Program-made: the position numbers and the translations under genes
The notes under the pieces: model-generated
Told to the model about the DNA's origin: nothing
Seen by the model: only the letters and a program-made list of their open reading frames with translations
Database searches by the model: none
In this document: positions 35,801 to 43,742 of the stretch, in pieces
Layout of the letters: every line of letters starts with the position of its first letter
Position numbering within the stretch: the stretch's first letter is position 1
Assembly: GCA_902479075.1 (NCBI GenBank)
Contig: CABSNK010000010.1
Span: forward strand, 1-64,000
Source of the DNA: an uncultured Collinsella sp.
Lineage (GTDB): Bacteria; Actinomycetota; Coriobacteriia; Coriobacteriales; Coriobacteriaceae
Direction of reading: 5' to 3'
Length of the DNA: 64,000 nt

Positions 35801-38800
35801 CGGCATTGTTGGTGCCGGTGGCGACGACCTTGGCGTCCTTGCCCTCGCCCTCGACGAGCTCGAAGGAGAACTCGCCGGCAGCAAGCTCGCGTCCGGTCAG
35901 GACCTTATTCGCGGTGATCTGGTCGGTGACGCTGAACTCGTCAGGATTCGGCTTGTAGCTGTTGTTGAACTTCGCCTCGTCGGCTCCATTCAGGACATGC
36001 TTCGCCTCGAGCGTGCCGTCGCCCTTGTCGGTGATGGTCGTCTCAATGGTGTAGGTCTTGCCGTCGTAGGTGATGCCGTTGTTGGCGTCGCCCGGGACCT
36101 CGCACAGCGTGTAAGTATGCTTGCCGGCAGCGGTGTACTCGATGGGGCTCATCTTGATCTTGCCGCGGTCGTCATTCTTGCCGGTGGCGACAACATCGTT
36201 GCCCTCGACGAGCTCGAAGGAGAACTCGCCTTCCTTGAGATCGCGCCCGGTCAGGACCTTGGTCGCCGTGATCTGATCAGTAACACTGAAGCTCTTGGGG
36301 GTTACGGTGTAGGCGTTCTCGAAGGTCGCCTTGTCAACATTCTGCAGCTTGTGCTCCACGCTGAGGGTGCCATCGTTGTTATCCTTGACGGTGGTCACAA
36401 TAGTGTACTCAGCGGTGCTGTAAGTAACGCCGTTTTCGGTGGTGCCGGCCTTGGTCTCGCGCAGTATGTAGGTGTGCTCGCCAGCCGCAGTGTAGGTGAC
36501 GGGATCCATTACGATCTTGCCGTCGGCATTGTTGGTACCGGTGGCGACCACGTTATTGCCCTCGACGAGCTCGAAACGGAAATCGCCAGCCTTGAGGTCG
36601 CGCCCGTCCAGGACCTTGTCCGCGGTGATCAGGTCGGTGACGCTGGAGCTCTTGGGGGTCACGTTGTAGGAGTTCTTGAACTCGGCAACCTTGACGTCCT
36701 TCAGAACATGCGTGGCGCTGAGCGTACCGTCGCCCTTGTCCGTGATGGTGGTCTCGATGGTGTACTTGGCGTCACTGTAGGTGATGCCCTTGCTGGTGGT
36801 TCCGCCCTTGACCTCGCGCAGCGTATAGGTGTGCGTTCCGGCCTTGGTGTACTCGATGGGGCTCATCGTGATCTTGCCATCGGCGGCGTTCTTGCCGGTG
36901 GCAACGACCTTGGCGTCCTTGCCCTCGCCCTCGACGAGCTCGAAGGAGAACTCGCCCTCAGCCATGTCGCGGCCGGTCAGGACCTTGGTCGCGGCGATCT
37001 GGTCGGTGACGCTCGTCTTGACAGGCGTCACGCTGTAGGTATTGGTGAACGTAAATGCCACATCGCCGTCCGGCTTGCGGGACACCCTCAGATTGCCCTT
37101 GCTGTCATCGGTCACGGTGAAGGAAACCGTACGCGGAGGCTTGGCGTCGTTGGTCACGCCAGCGACCTCGCCGGATTCGGTCACGGTGTAGGTAAAGGTA
37201 TGCTCGCGCTTCTCGGGCTTCTCGCCCAGAGCCTTGTTAAGGTCGTCGAGCGTAAAGGTAATCTTGCCAAAGTCGACCTTGCCCTTGGCATCATTGGTCA
37301 CGCTCGCGTTCGCGGGCAAGGGTGCGCCCTCTTCACCGGTCACGGTAAAGGTGAACTTGCCGGCAATGTCAGCCGGGGTCAGGCCAGCAGGAACCAGCAG
37401 ATTCTTCTTGCCCACAAGCGATGTCTCGGCAGACTCGGCAGTGTAGGCGTTCACAAACTCGTTGCCGGTATCGCCGTAGACAGCCGTCGCCGTCAGGGTA
37501 CCATCGCCGTTGTCGACAACGGTTACATATGCGTCAATTGCCGACACGGTGGCGCTCACGCCCGCAGGCAGCTTGTCGGTCTGCTCGGCAGCAATGTAGC
37601 GAATGGTCCACGTGGGCTTGTCTGAGCTAGCGTCAACCGACGCCTTGTCTTCCTTGACCAGCTTGGCAAGCGACTCGGTCGTATACGTCAGCGGACCGAA
37701 CTCAACCTTGCCGCCCTTGTTGGTTGCATCCAGCAGAACCTCGTCGTGCCCCGCATAGCTCAGCGCAAACTTAAATTCGTCATCGGCCATCGGGCGCCCC
37801 GTGAGCTTCTTGGTTGCCTCAAGAGTCAGCGGGGTTTCCGTCTTGGCGCTATAGGTGTTCGTGAACTTAGTCTCACCCGAGGTCTTTTCAACGTCGGCCT
37901 TAAGCTCGCCCTTGGCGTTAGCCGTCACAGTCACCTTGAACGTGGCAACGTTCTTGCTGTAGGTAATGCCACCGGCGTCGCCCTTGACCTCGCGGACCTC
38001 ATAGGTGTACTCGCCCGGCTTGTTGTAGGTGATCTCGCCGAAGTTAATGGCAGCCTTGCCCTCTTCGCTCAAATCGTCATTGGTCACGGTCACGGTCGCG
38101 GACGCGGGCATCGGAGCATCGTTCTCGGACGTCGCGGAGAGTTCAAACTTAAACTCGTCCGCATCCGTCCAGTCGCGGCCCTCGAGCACCTTGGTCAGGC
38201 CAAAGCTGGCCTTGGTATCCACCGTTGTCGGCGTCACGTTAAAGCTGATCTTGCCGTTGTTTCCCAGGTAGGAATTGACATGCGTCGCGGTCGCCTTGGC
38301 GGACACGTTGTTCCACTTGGGATTGAGAACGTCAGTCGCGGTACCAGTGTTGTTGCCTCCCACACTCTCCTTGGTGGTGTGGAGCTCGTCGATAAAGGCT
38401 AGGCGCGCGGTTCCCACGCTAAACGAAAGGTTGCCGTCCTCGTCAGCAACAATAGCGCCGTCAAACTTCGCAGCGTCGCCGCCGATAAACTCGATGACGG
38501 CAGAGGCGGGCTTGGCCTCGCCGTTTTCGCCCTGCTCCTCAAACTCATCCTTGTAGTAATAGGTGCCGGTATCTGCCAGCGAATTCTTTGCAGGCTGCGT
38601 GCAGTCCTTGTCCGTGTAAATAGGGGTCTGTTTCTGGAAGTAGTAGTAGCGGTTGGTGTCGGCCGGCTCGAAGGTCGCAACCGTATTGCCCAGATCGCCG
38701 GCAGCCCACTTGTTCGCGTAGAAATTCACGGTCTTGGCGCCGTTGGCAACGGTCGTATTGTTCTCGATGTAATCCTTGAGCCCCGTTACCTTCTCGGGCG

Positions 38801-40289
38801 TAAACAGGTTGTCGAGCGCAGTGCTCTTCACGCTCGAGGTGTACTTCACGCGGATAGGCTGAGCGCTGTCGACCGAAAGCTTGCCGTCTACGGTCTTAAA
38901 GTGGCTCAGCGGAATCAACGACGCAGGAATGCTGACCGTTACGACATCGCCCTTCTGGGCATTGTCATCACCAGCACGCTGCACGGTAATGAGCAGGTCT
39001 TTTGCTTTGCCATCGAACTCGTACGTATCGGTCTTGGTTTCTTTGTTGACCGTCTTGCTCGCCTTGGTAAACGGCGTGCCGTTGATGACGACCTCGGTGA
39101 AGCTGTCGACCTGCATAAAGTCGCCCAGCTCATCGGTAAACGTGATGTAACCGGACTTGGTCGCGTCGTAGCCCTTATCAATTTCGGTCGGATAAGGCGC
39201 CTCCGATGTGATGGCCTGTGAGATGTCGTCAAAGACCTTCTTGAGCTCTTCGGCATTGGTCGCCGACTTGTAGTAGTCGGAGTTTTCCGGGCGTGCACCA
39301 TGAGCATTCCATGCCGTGGCATTGGGGTAGTTGCTCGATACGGCCTGCATGAACTTGTTCTCTTTTTGGCTTTTTCCCGAATCCTGGATACCAGCGCTGG
39401 GGTCCGCGCCATCAAAGATGCCGATAGTATAAACGGTGGCCTGGCTGTCCTTCATGTTCTTGGCAGCCTTCACAGCCTTGTTGGCGACGCCAGAGTCGAA
39501 CGTGTTGTCACTCGTTGGAGTGCCGTCAGTAAAGAACACAACGACCTTCTTGGCGCCTGCGCGACCAGAAGGAATATCCCTAGCCAGTTCCAAACCATAG
39601 TCGGCATGCGTGGCACCGCTGGGCTGAATTCTCTTAATGGTGTTCTGGAGAATGGTCACATTGCCGCCAGAGCAATCGGTCAGGCCCTTCATTACCTGTG
39701 TGTAATTGTAGTTGTACCATCTTCCATACGTATCGTTGCCGATATTGTTGGACTTCTCGCCCGCAAACTTAACAATGGCAACCCTATGTTGCCTATCGAC
39801 ACCCTCGATACTCTCGTTTTGTTTGGCGATGGTATCGATAAAGCTGTTCGCAGCGTTCTTCAGTGCATCGATACGCTTGGTGCGATCTCCGCCACCCATA
39901 GGATCATCCATCGAGCCAGATGCATCCAGCACCATCACGATGTCGAGCGGCGTAGTGACCGTCACGGTTGAATTAGACGTCGAGGACATGGCCGAAAGCG
40001 TGGTCAGAAAATCCGACTCTTCGTTTTCCTCAGTTGCCTCGACCGTCTTGTCGGTCCAGATTCGGCCGATGTTTTGAGTCGTTACTTTATTACCGTTGTG
40101 ACCGGCCGCCCAGATTTCCCAGCGTCCGCTGGTGTCGGGATCGACGACGACCTTTCCGCTCATTGTCGGTCCGTCCATTCCGGTACTGGACCTGGCGTTG
40201 GCCTCGGGCAGCATGGCAAATGCTGCAGCCGGCAACACAAGCACTACGGCCAGCATCACCGCCAAGAGACCCCTCGTGTACTTACTCAT
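32877..40289 (-). CDS. Giant LPxTG surface adhesin: VWA domain plus 13 pilin isopeptide-linker domains
   Basis: 2470 residues. A signal peptide (about 1-32, ending near NARSS) is followed by a VWA domain with MIDAS DASGS at 122-126 (to about 330) and a linking region. From about 690 to 2400 there are 13 tandem Spy0128-type 'pilin isopeptide linkage' domains, each of roughly 110-150 residues. Typical units show a Lys in ATKVLTGRD, a Glu in YTLREV and an Asn in FxNTY, the residues that form internal Lys-Asn isopeptide bonds. One domain (near 2063-2110) has a strongly acidic insert. The C-terminus is a Pro linker, sortase signal LPTTG (2438-2442), a hydrophobic helix and RKR. GGGAGACGCG precedes the ATG. 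It should be cell-wall anchored by a sortase that is not in the window. Domains 4-7 are the most alike, so the array may change in length. Confidence 0.95.
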   Translation of the reverse strand: MSKYTRGLLAVMLAVVLVLPAAAFAMLPEANARSSTGMDGPTMSGKVVVDPDTSGRWEIWAAGHNGNKVTTQNIGRIWTDKTVEATEENEESDFLTTLSAMSSTSNSTVTVTTPLDIVMVLDASGSMDDPMGGGDRTKRIDALKNAANSFIDTIAKQNESIEGVDRQHRVAIVKFAGEKSNNIGNDTYGRWYNYNYTQVMKGLTDCSGGNVTILQNTIKRIQPSGATHADYGLELARDIPSGRAGAKKVVVFFTDGTPTSDNTFDSGVANKAVKAAKNMKDSQATVYTIGIFDGADPSAGIQDSGKSQKENKFMQAVSSNYPNATAWNAHGARPENSDYYKSATNAEELKKVFDDISQAITSEAPYPTEIDKGYDATKSGYITFTDELGDFMQVDSFTEVVINGTPFTKASKTVNKETKTDTYEFDGKAKDLLITVQRAGDDNAQKGDVVTVSIPASLIPLSHFKTVDGKLSVDSAQPIRVKYTSSVKSTALDNLFTPEKVTGLKDYIENNTTVANGAKTVNFYANKWAAGDLGNTVATFEPADTNRYYYFQKQTPIYTDKDCTQPAKNSLADTGTYYYKDEFEEQGENGEAKPASAVIEFIGGDAAKFDGAIVADEDGNLSFSVGTARLAFIDELHTTKESVGGNNTGTATDVLNPKWNNVSAKATATHVNSYLGNNGKISFNVTPTTVDTKASFGLTKVLEGRDWTDADEFKFELSATSENDAPMPASATVTVTNDDLSEEGKAAINFGEITYNKPGEYTYEVREVKGDAGGITYSKNVATFKVTVTANAKGELKADVEKTSGETKFTNTYSAKTETPLTLEATKKLTGRPMADDEFKFALSYAGHDEVLLDATNKGGKVEFGPLTYTTESLAKLVKEDKASVDASSDKPTWTIRYIAAEQTDKLPAGVSATVSAIDAYVTVVDNGDGTLTATAVYGDTGNEFVNAYTAESAETSLVGKKNLLVPAGLTPADIAGKFTFTVTGEEGAPLPANASVTNDAKGKVDFGKITFTLDDLNKALGEKPEKREHTFTYTVTESGEVAGVTNDAKPPRTVSFTVTDDSKGNLRVSRKPDGDVAFTFTNTYSVTPVKTSVTDQIAATKVLTGRDMAEGEFSFELVEGEGKDAKVVATGKNAADGKITMSPIEYTKAGTHTYTLREVKGGTTSKGITYSDAKYTIETTITDKGDGTLSATHVLKDVKVAEFKNSYNVTPKSSSVTDLITADKVLDGRDLKAGDFRFELVEGNNVVATGTNNADGKIVMDPVTYTAAGEHTYILRETKAGTTENGVTYSTAEYTIVTTVKDNNDGTLSVEHKLQNVDKATFENAYTVTPKSFSVTDQITATKVLTGRDLKEGEFSFELVEGNDVVATGKNDDRGKIKMSPIEYTAAGKHTYTLCEVPGDANNGITYDGKTYTIETTITDKGDGTLEAKHVLNGADEAKFNNSYKPNPDEFSVTDQITANKVLTGRELAAGEFSFELVEGEGKDAKVVATGTNNAEGKITMNAVKYDKPGKHTYTLREAKGNAGGITYSDAKFTIETTITDNGDGTLKAEHVLKGTEPAEFKNTYSVTPLNAELDFDLSKAIDGRDWTDSDKFSFTITAPEGTPLPEPATVTVSKKDAKDGIAAIKFGKIHYTAAGTYKYEIRENAGSAAGMTYDGHVATAEVTVTDNGKGVLTANVTKKESGRFTNTYRSELDYAAAGGLKLSKTLSGRPMTEGQFTFTVTPADEASAIALGLHEGANVYKSPATAEATVGLIDILAGHEVKFTQAAAGKTFTYTVAEKNDGLPGYTYDDAVRTVTIAIADDGAGTLTATTTVTGNPDKGTLVTEYKTGTATVESAVVPFVNSYSATTDAPGGAVAQVVATKTLTGRPLADGEFYFGIAYAGEKEAIEGTCVTNVNGQVSFGALHYTTEMLADLVNAKRAIRTDTDAKLAWTIGYTAFEFTPQLAAKGITAATPSFSFKVIVVDNGDGTLTATPAYDGIQPLFENVYGADAVDAALAGTKKLQAAEGLTPADIAGKFTFTVTADEAGAPMPEHTTVTNDAAGNVDFGKIHFTLDDLNRALGVTDDATDKAEADEADEAEAEEAEDEEADADADANADEPSDESEPAAPTAPRSHTFTYTVTESGSAPGVANDTNATRKVSYTVTDDGAGHLIVKRDGGDGAAFTFTNTYGVAPTDSSVTDQVKTVKRLTGRDLAAGEFTFELLEDGVTVASGTNDANGDVTLSPIRYEAPGTHTYTLREACPNALGLYKGVTYDGTTYTVVTTVSDNGDGTLTATHELEGTTESAGFTNKYHAMPTQASIGAIKVLEGRELKKDEFSFKLVGEDVESTVTNDADGKINFDKFEYDEPGTYAYTISEVKGDEAGMTYDKSVFTATVNVVDDGEGNLKANIAFTKGDKSVEGIVFNNTYKKPETPVPTPDPGTPKTVTNIVKTVKGFLPTTGDQQAAALLMAFVIAMAGVGALVWGIRKR

Positions 40290-40341
40290 CGCGTCTCCCT
40301 TCTCGCAGGCTCAGACCTTGCATCAGCCTAAAGTTACGAAA

Positions 40342-40421
40342 TGAGACACAATTAGGGCAGGTGACACACGTTCCAGATTCATTTTTAGGCGTGAGACAAA
40401 TGTCTCACCAAAGTTGAGACA
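40342..40421 (-). promoter_or_regulatory. Cluster of TGAGACA sites upstream of the adhesin
   Basis: TGAGACA at 40342, 40392 and 40415, and its complement at 40401, so that 40392-40407 is a 16-base palindrome (TGAGACA-AA-TGTCTCA). All lie 50-130 bases before the adhesin ATG. This looks like a multi-site operator. Confidence 0.5.
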
Positions 40422-40470
40422 CGAGCGTTTTCGCAGGAAAACGGGTGCGACTCAAGATGGACGGGGCAAA

Positions 40471-40501
40471 AGAACCCGTTTTCCTCCGTCCCCAGGGGAT
40501 C
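40471..40501. repeat. 31-base motif, copy 2 (diverged)
   Basis: AGAACCCGTTTTCCTCCGTC then CCCAGGGGATC. The first TGATCC is changed, the rest matches the copy at 32533. Confidence 0.55.
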
Positions 40502-40515
40502 TATTGGTGGTGCTC

Positions 40516-40674
40516 GCCACGAAACTGGCCTATCTACTATGTTTAGTCCGGTACCTCCGACCATAACCGCGTTTCATGAAAGCCGCAGGCGTTCTACCTG
40601 CGGCTTTCATTTCGCATTACTTGCCGTGGTCGAGGACTGCCGCCTAAACGTAGTAGATAGACCCATTTCGTGGC
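40516..40674. repeat. Large palindrome B (right copy)
   Basis: 30-base arms GCCACGAAACTGGCCTATCT.. and ..AGTAGATAGACCCATTTCGT, with about four mismatches between arms, and the same core (AGCCGCAGGCGTTCTACCTG). Same orientation as the left copy. Confidence 0.85.
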
Positions 40675-40709
40675 AGACGGGTCACGCGGCGGCCCTCGCG
40701 AGGCCAAAA

Positions 40710-40740
40710 TGATCCGTTTCCCTCTGTCCACGGGAGATCA
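40710..40740. repeat. 31-base motif, copy 3
   Basis: TGATCCGTTTCCCTCTGTCC then ACGGGAGATCA; same length as copy 1, with several substitutions. Confidence 0.65.
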
Positions 40741-40767
40741 AGGGCTGTTACGGATATGGTGTCATTT

Positions 40768-40921
40768 CAAAACTATGCCGGATTACGGGGCTAAAGTCGA
40801 GGCCCTCATCCATACCTTCATTTTTTGAAAAACGGCAAGCAATCTACCTGCTGGTTTGTTTTTGCGATTTTCTGTATGGTCGGAGGTTCGCTATCCAGCC
40901 CCGTAATCCGGCATAGTTTTG
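40768..40921. repeat. Large palindrome A (right copy)
   Basis: Perfect 25-bp arms beginning CAAAACTATGCCGGATTACG. Relative to the left copy one T is A in the left arm, and the partner base in the right arm has changed so that pairing is kept. Total length 154, identical to the left copy. Confidence 0.9.
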
Positions 40922-40954
40922 TTCGTGGCGGCCCAACCGCGCGTTCAAGCGCGG

Positions 40955-40984
40955 GGCCGGTGGGGCATTTTTGCCCCACCGGCC
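40955..40984. terminator. Hairpin after echF
   Basis: GGCCGGTGGGGCA pairs with TGCCCCACCGGCC around a short T loop; it begins 12 bases past the echF stop on the minus strand. There is no trailing U-tract, so Rho-independent termination is uncertain. Confidence 0.5.
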
Positions 40985-40995
40985 CTATTCCAGCG

Positions 40996-41337
40996 CTATT
41001 CCGGCTTGGTTTCTACCGTGGGAGTCTTGTCCGCTGCGACTGGGGTGCGAGCGGTGTCCATAGTCAGGCAGTGTTTAGGACAGCTCTCGATGCACTCGCC
41101 GCACACCACACAAGCATACGGATCAATCGACCAGGTGCCGCCCTTGCGATCGACCGCAAGCGCGCCCGCCGGGCAGCGGCGCGCGCACATCCCGCAGCAG
41201 ATGCACACGTCCATATCGTTGACGATATGCCCGCGCAGGCGCTCGGGCGCTGCGAGCTTTTCCTGCGGATAGCACACCGTGACCGGCTGTTTGACCATGG
41301 AACCCAAGGCCGTCTTGGCAAATGTCAGCAAACTCAT
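40996..41337 (-). CDS. echF: Ech hydrogenase ferredoxin subunit (EchF/NuoI-like)
   Basis: 113 residues. Two [4Fe-4S] motifs, CICCGMCARRCP (about 46-57) and CVVCGECIESCP (about 76-87), with the CxxCxxCxxxCP spacing of complex-I-type 2[4Fe-4S] proteins. A short hydrophobic N-terminus may lie against the membrane arm. It should pass electrons from reduced ferredoxin to the EchC cluster. Last gene of the echABCDEF operon, eight bases after echE; the Pro/Thr-rich tail is dispensable-looking. Confidence 0.9.
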   Translation of the reverse strand: MSLLTFAKTALGSMVKQPVTVCYPQEKLAAPERLRGHIVNDMDVCICCGMCARRCPAGALAVDRKGGTWSIDPYACVVCGECIESCPKHCLTMDTARTPVAADKTPTVETKPE

Positions 41338-41344
41338 GCCGCGC

Positions 41345-42433
41345 CTACCTTTCCGTGCAGCTAATACAGGGGTCGATGGTCAGGATAATCATGGGCACGT
41401 TGGCAAGGAGCACGCCCTGCAGCGCATGTGTCAGACCCGCCAGGTTTTGCGACGTCGGCGTGCGCACGCGGAAGCGGTCCAGGTTCTTGGTGCCGTTGCC
41501 GCGCACATAGTAATACGCCTCACCGCGCGGCTGCTCAATCACAACCTCGCCGCGCGCGCCGTCGGCCGGCGTGAGCTTGGTGCGCCCGCCGATGCCGTCG
41601 TGCGGAATCTTGCCCACAAGCTCCTTAATGATGTCCATGGCCTGCGTGACCTCGGCGCAACGCACCTGGCAGCGGGCATAGCAATCGCCGTCGGTGGCAA
41701 CGATGGGTTCAAACGCAGCCAGATCCGCATAGGCACCGTCGCCGAACATACGCACGTCGTAATCCACACCCGAGGCACGACCGAACGGGCCGACCATCGA
41801 AAGCTCCAGCGCGTCCTTTTTGCTGATCACGCCCACGCCATGCAGGCGCTCGCCGCAGCTGTTGTCGTCCAAAAACGTATGCACCAGGGCCTCGTAGTCG
41901 GGGCGCATGGCATCGAGCGTCTGGACAATGCCGGCCAGCTCGGAGTCCTCGATATCGTGCTTAAGGCCGCCGATCTCGTTAATCGACAGAATCACGCGCC
42001 CGCCGCAAGTACTCTCAAAGATCTTGAGAATCTGCTCGCGCAGGGTCCACGACCGATAGAACAGCGCCTCAAAACCAAAGGCATCGGCGAGCAGGCCCAG
42101 CCACAGCAGGTGCGAGTGAATGCGCGAAAGCTCGTGCAAAATAGTACGGATATACTGCACGCGGCCGGGCACCTCGATGTCGAGCATGCGCTCGCAGGCT
42201 GTGGCATAGCCGTAGCTGTGGCCCACGGCGCAGATGCCGCAGATGCGTTCGGCGATGTAGCCAAACTGATGCATGTCGCGCTTTTCGGTGAGCTTCTCGA
42301 GTCCGCGGTGCACAAAGCCGATCTGCGGAATTGCCTCGATAACGCGGTCGTCCTCGATCACCAGGTCCAGATGAAGCGGCTCGGGCAGCACCGGGTGCTG
42401 CGGGCCAAACGGAATAACGGAGCGATGTGCCAT
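41345..42433 (-). CDS. echE: [NiFe] hydrogenase large subunit, group 4 (EchE)
   Basis: 362 residues. Both nickel motifs are present: RICGICAVGH at 63-72 (C65, C68) and DPCISC at 354-359 (C356, C359), so it is a true hydrogenase rather than a complex I NuoD. The protein ends three residues later in TER, with no C-terminal extension, so the usual protease-dependent maturation step is not needed. Catalyses H+ reduction/H2 oxidation at the Ni-Fe(CN)2CO site. It lies five bases after echD. Ech-type subgroup (4e) is inferred from gene order and size. Confidence 0.95.
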   Translation of the reverse strand: MAHRSVIPFGPQHPVLPEPLHLDLVIEDDRVIEAIPQIGFVHRGLEKLTEKRDMHQFGYIAERICGICAVGHSYGYATACERMLDIEVPGRVQYIRTILHELSRIHSHLLWLGLLADAFGFEALFYRSWTLREQILKIFESTCGGRVILSINEIGGLKHDIEDSELAGIVQTLDAMRPDYEALVHTFLDDNSCGERLHGVGVISKKDALELSMVGPFGRASGVDYDVRMFGDGAYADLAAFEPIVATDGDCYARCQVRCAEVTQAMDIIKELVGKIPHDGIGGRTKLTPADGARGEVVIEQPRGEAYYYVRGNGTKNLDRFRVRTPTSQNLAGLTHALQGVLLANVPMIILTIDPCISCTER

Positions 42434-42438
42434 GGACC

Positions 42439-43155
42439 TTACGCCTCCTTTTTCTGCTTGTCGCGGGCGGCCTTGGCGGCAAGCGCCGCGCGGACCTTGG
42501 CCGCCTTCTCGGGATCCATGGCGGCGAGCTTTGCCTCCATCTCGGCGGCCTTGAGCGCGGCCTTCGCAGCAGCCTCATCATGCTGAGCATCGGAGCCGGC
42601 AGCCGCAGCGGGCTGAGCAGCGGCGCCCGCGGCATCGCCGGCGCTCGCAGTGCTCTCCCCTGCAGCAGCCGCAGCCGCGGCAGCCTTCTCGGCAGCGGCC
42701 TTGCGCGCCTTGGCCTCGGCGGCGGCACGGACCTTCATGGCCTTCTCGCGCGAGGCCTTCACCTCGGGCGTGATAACGCTCATGGGCTCGGCAGTCGAAA
42801 CCTGGTAGAAAAAGCCCTTAAAGTCGATCTGCATGTCGGTGATGGCAAGACCAAATAGATCGTGCGCTTCGTTTTCAAACGGGAATACCGCCGGATAGTA
42901 CGAGCTGACGGACGGAATCTCCTGGTACCGATCAATTCCCTCAACCACCAGGTTCTCAATCGCATAACTGCCGTCCTGGGCGATCTGCTCCTGAGCAGCG
43001 CGAACGTTGATAAACGTATAGACCAAGCGATACGTGCCGTCGTCGACGTTGCGCTCGGCGTGCATTTGCACAAAGCGCGCGCCGACGCCCTTGAGCGCCT
43101 GGACATGCGACAGGAGCTCGTCGATCCCAACGGTGGTATAGATAGCCTTTTGCAT
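42439..43155 (-). CDS. echD: Ech hydrogenase subunit D (NuoC-like) with long helical tail
   Basis: 238 residues. The first 130 form the 30-kDa NuoC/HycE-N domain, with 'VSSYYPAVFPFENEAHDLFGL' near residues 80-105. From residue 130 on an unusual Ala/Lys/Glu-rich tail of about 105 residues (ARKAAAEKAAAAAAAAGES, later KVRAALAAKAARDKQKKEA) is likely helical or disordered. Its ATG overlaps the echC stop by one base (TAATG). The NuoC domain bridges the small and large subunits; the tail has no known role. Confidence 0.88.
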   Translation of the reverse strand: MQKAIYTTVGIDELLSHVQALKGVGARFVQMHAERNVDDGTYRLVYTFINVRAAQEQIAQDGSYAIENLVVEGIDRYQEIPSVSSYYPAVFPFENEAHDLFGLAITDMQIDFKGFFYQVSTAEPMSVITPEVKASREKAMKVRAAAEAKARKAAAEKAAAAAAAAGESTASAGDAAGAAAQPAAAAGSDAQHDEAAAKAALKAAEMEAKLAAMDPEKAAKVRAALAAKAARDKQKKEA

Positions 43156-43730
43156 TACTCGGCCTCCTTTGCAGCGACGGGCGCGGCTGGCGTCCCAGCG
43201 GGCGTGTCGCCAGCCCCCGTAACTGCCACAAACCCGTCCTCGCCCAGCTCAACGCCGCCGTCCCAGGCAGCGGCACCGCCTACGGTAAGCGGGTCGCCGC
43301 CGGCGCGCATCACGGCCTCCTTCTGGTCCAGGATGCCGCACGCCTCCACGATGGCATCGATCACGGTCTCGGGGCGAATGGCGCATCCGGGCGCGTACAC
43401 GTCCACGGGAATCGCGCGGTCCACGCCGCCGATCACGTTGTAGGCATCGCGGAATACACCGCCCGAACACGCGCAGATGCCGCAGGCCACCACGCACTTG
43501 GGCTCGAGCATCTGGTTGTAGATCTGGCGCACGACGGGCAGGTTCTGGGCATTGACCGACCCCGTCACCAAAAAGATGTCCGCATGCTTGGGGTTGCCGG
43601 TGTTGACCACGCCAAAGCGCTCCGCATCGAACAACGGCGTGAGCGAGGCCAGCACCTCGATATCGCATCCGTTGCAGCTCGAGCCGTCGTAATGAATAAC
43701 CCACGGCGAGCGTGACATTTTATGATCCAT
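43155..43730 (-). CDS. echC: [NiFe] hydrogenase small subunit (EchC/NuoB-like)
   Basis: 191 residues. Four Cys positions of the proximal [4Fe-4S] cluster are visible: CNGC near 19-22, a Cys in ACGICACSGG near 85 and PGC near 120. It carries electrons from EchF to the active site in EchE. AGGAGGCGGC precedes the ATG, which is 12 bases after the echAB stop. A Gly/Ala/Pro-rich C-terminal extension of about 45 residues is longer than usual. Confidence 0.93.
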   Translation of the reverse strand: MDHKMSRSPWVIHYDGSSCNGCDIEVLASLTPLFDAERFGVVNTGNPKHADIFLVTGSVNAQNLPVVRQIYNQMLEPKCVVACGICACSGGVFRDAYNVIGGVDRAIPVDVYAPGCAIRPETVIDAIVEACGILDQKEAVMRAGGDPLTVGGAAAWDGGVELGEDGFVAVTGAGDTPAGTPAAPVAAKEAE

Positions 43731-43742
43731 GGATGCCGCCTC

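Larger units (their letters stand above)
40290..40995. other. Palindrome-rich region between adhesin and ech operon
   Basis: About 700 bases without a gene. Holds the adhesin promoter region with TGAGACA sites, a copy of the 31-base motif, palindrome B, another 31-base copy, palindrome A, and a hairpin after echF: the mirror order of the left side. Confidence 0.7.

Noticed and set aside
32688..37625. Very long plus-strand open frame (1645 codons)
   Set aside because: It is antisense to the repetitive adhesin gene and repeats with it; no domain or RBS supports it.
32331..40921. Simple invertible cassette controlling adhesin expression
   Set aside because: Cores of A and B point the same way on both sides, so core recombination would delete, not invert. 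Arm-to-arm inversion remains possible but there is no recombinase in the window.
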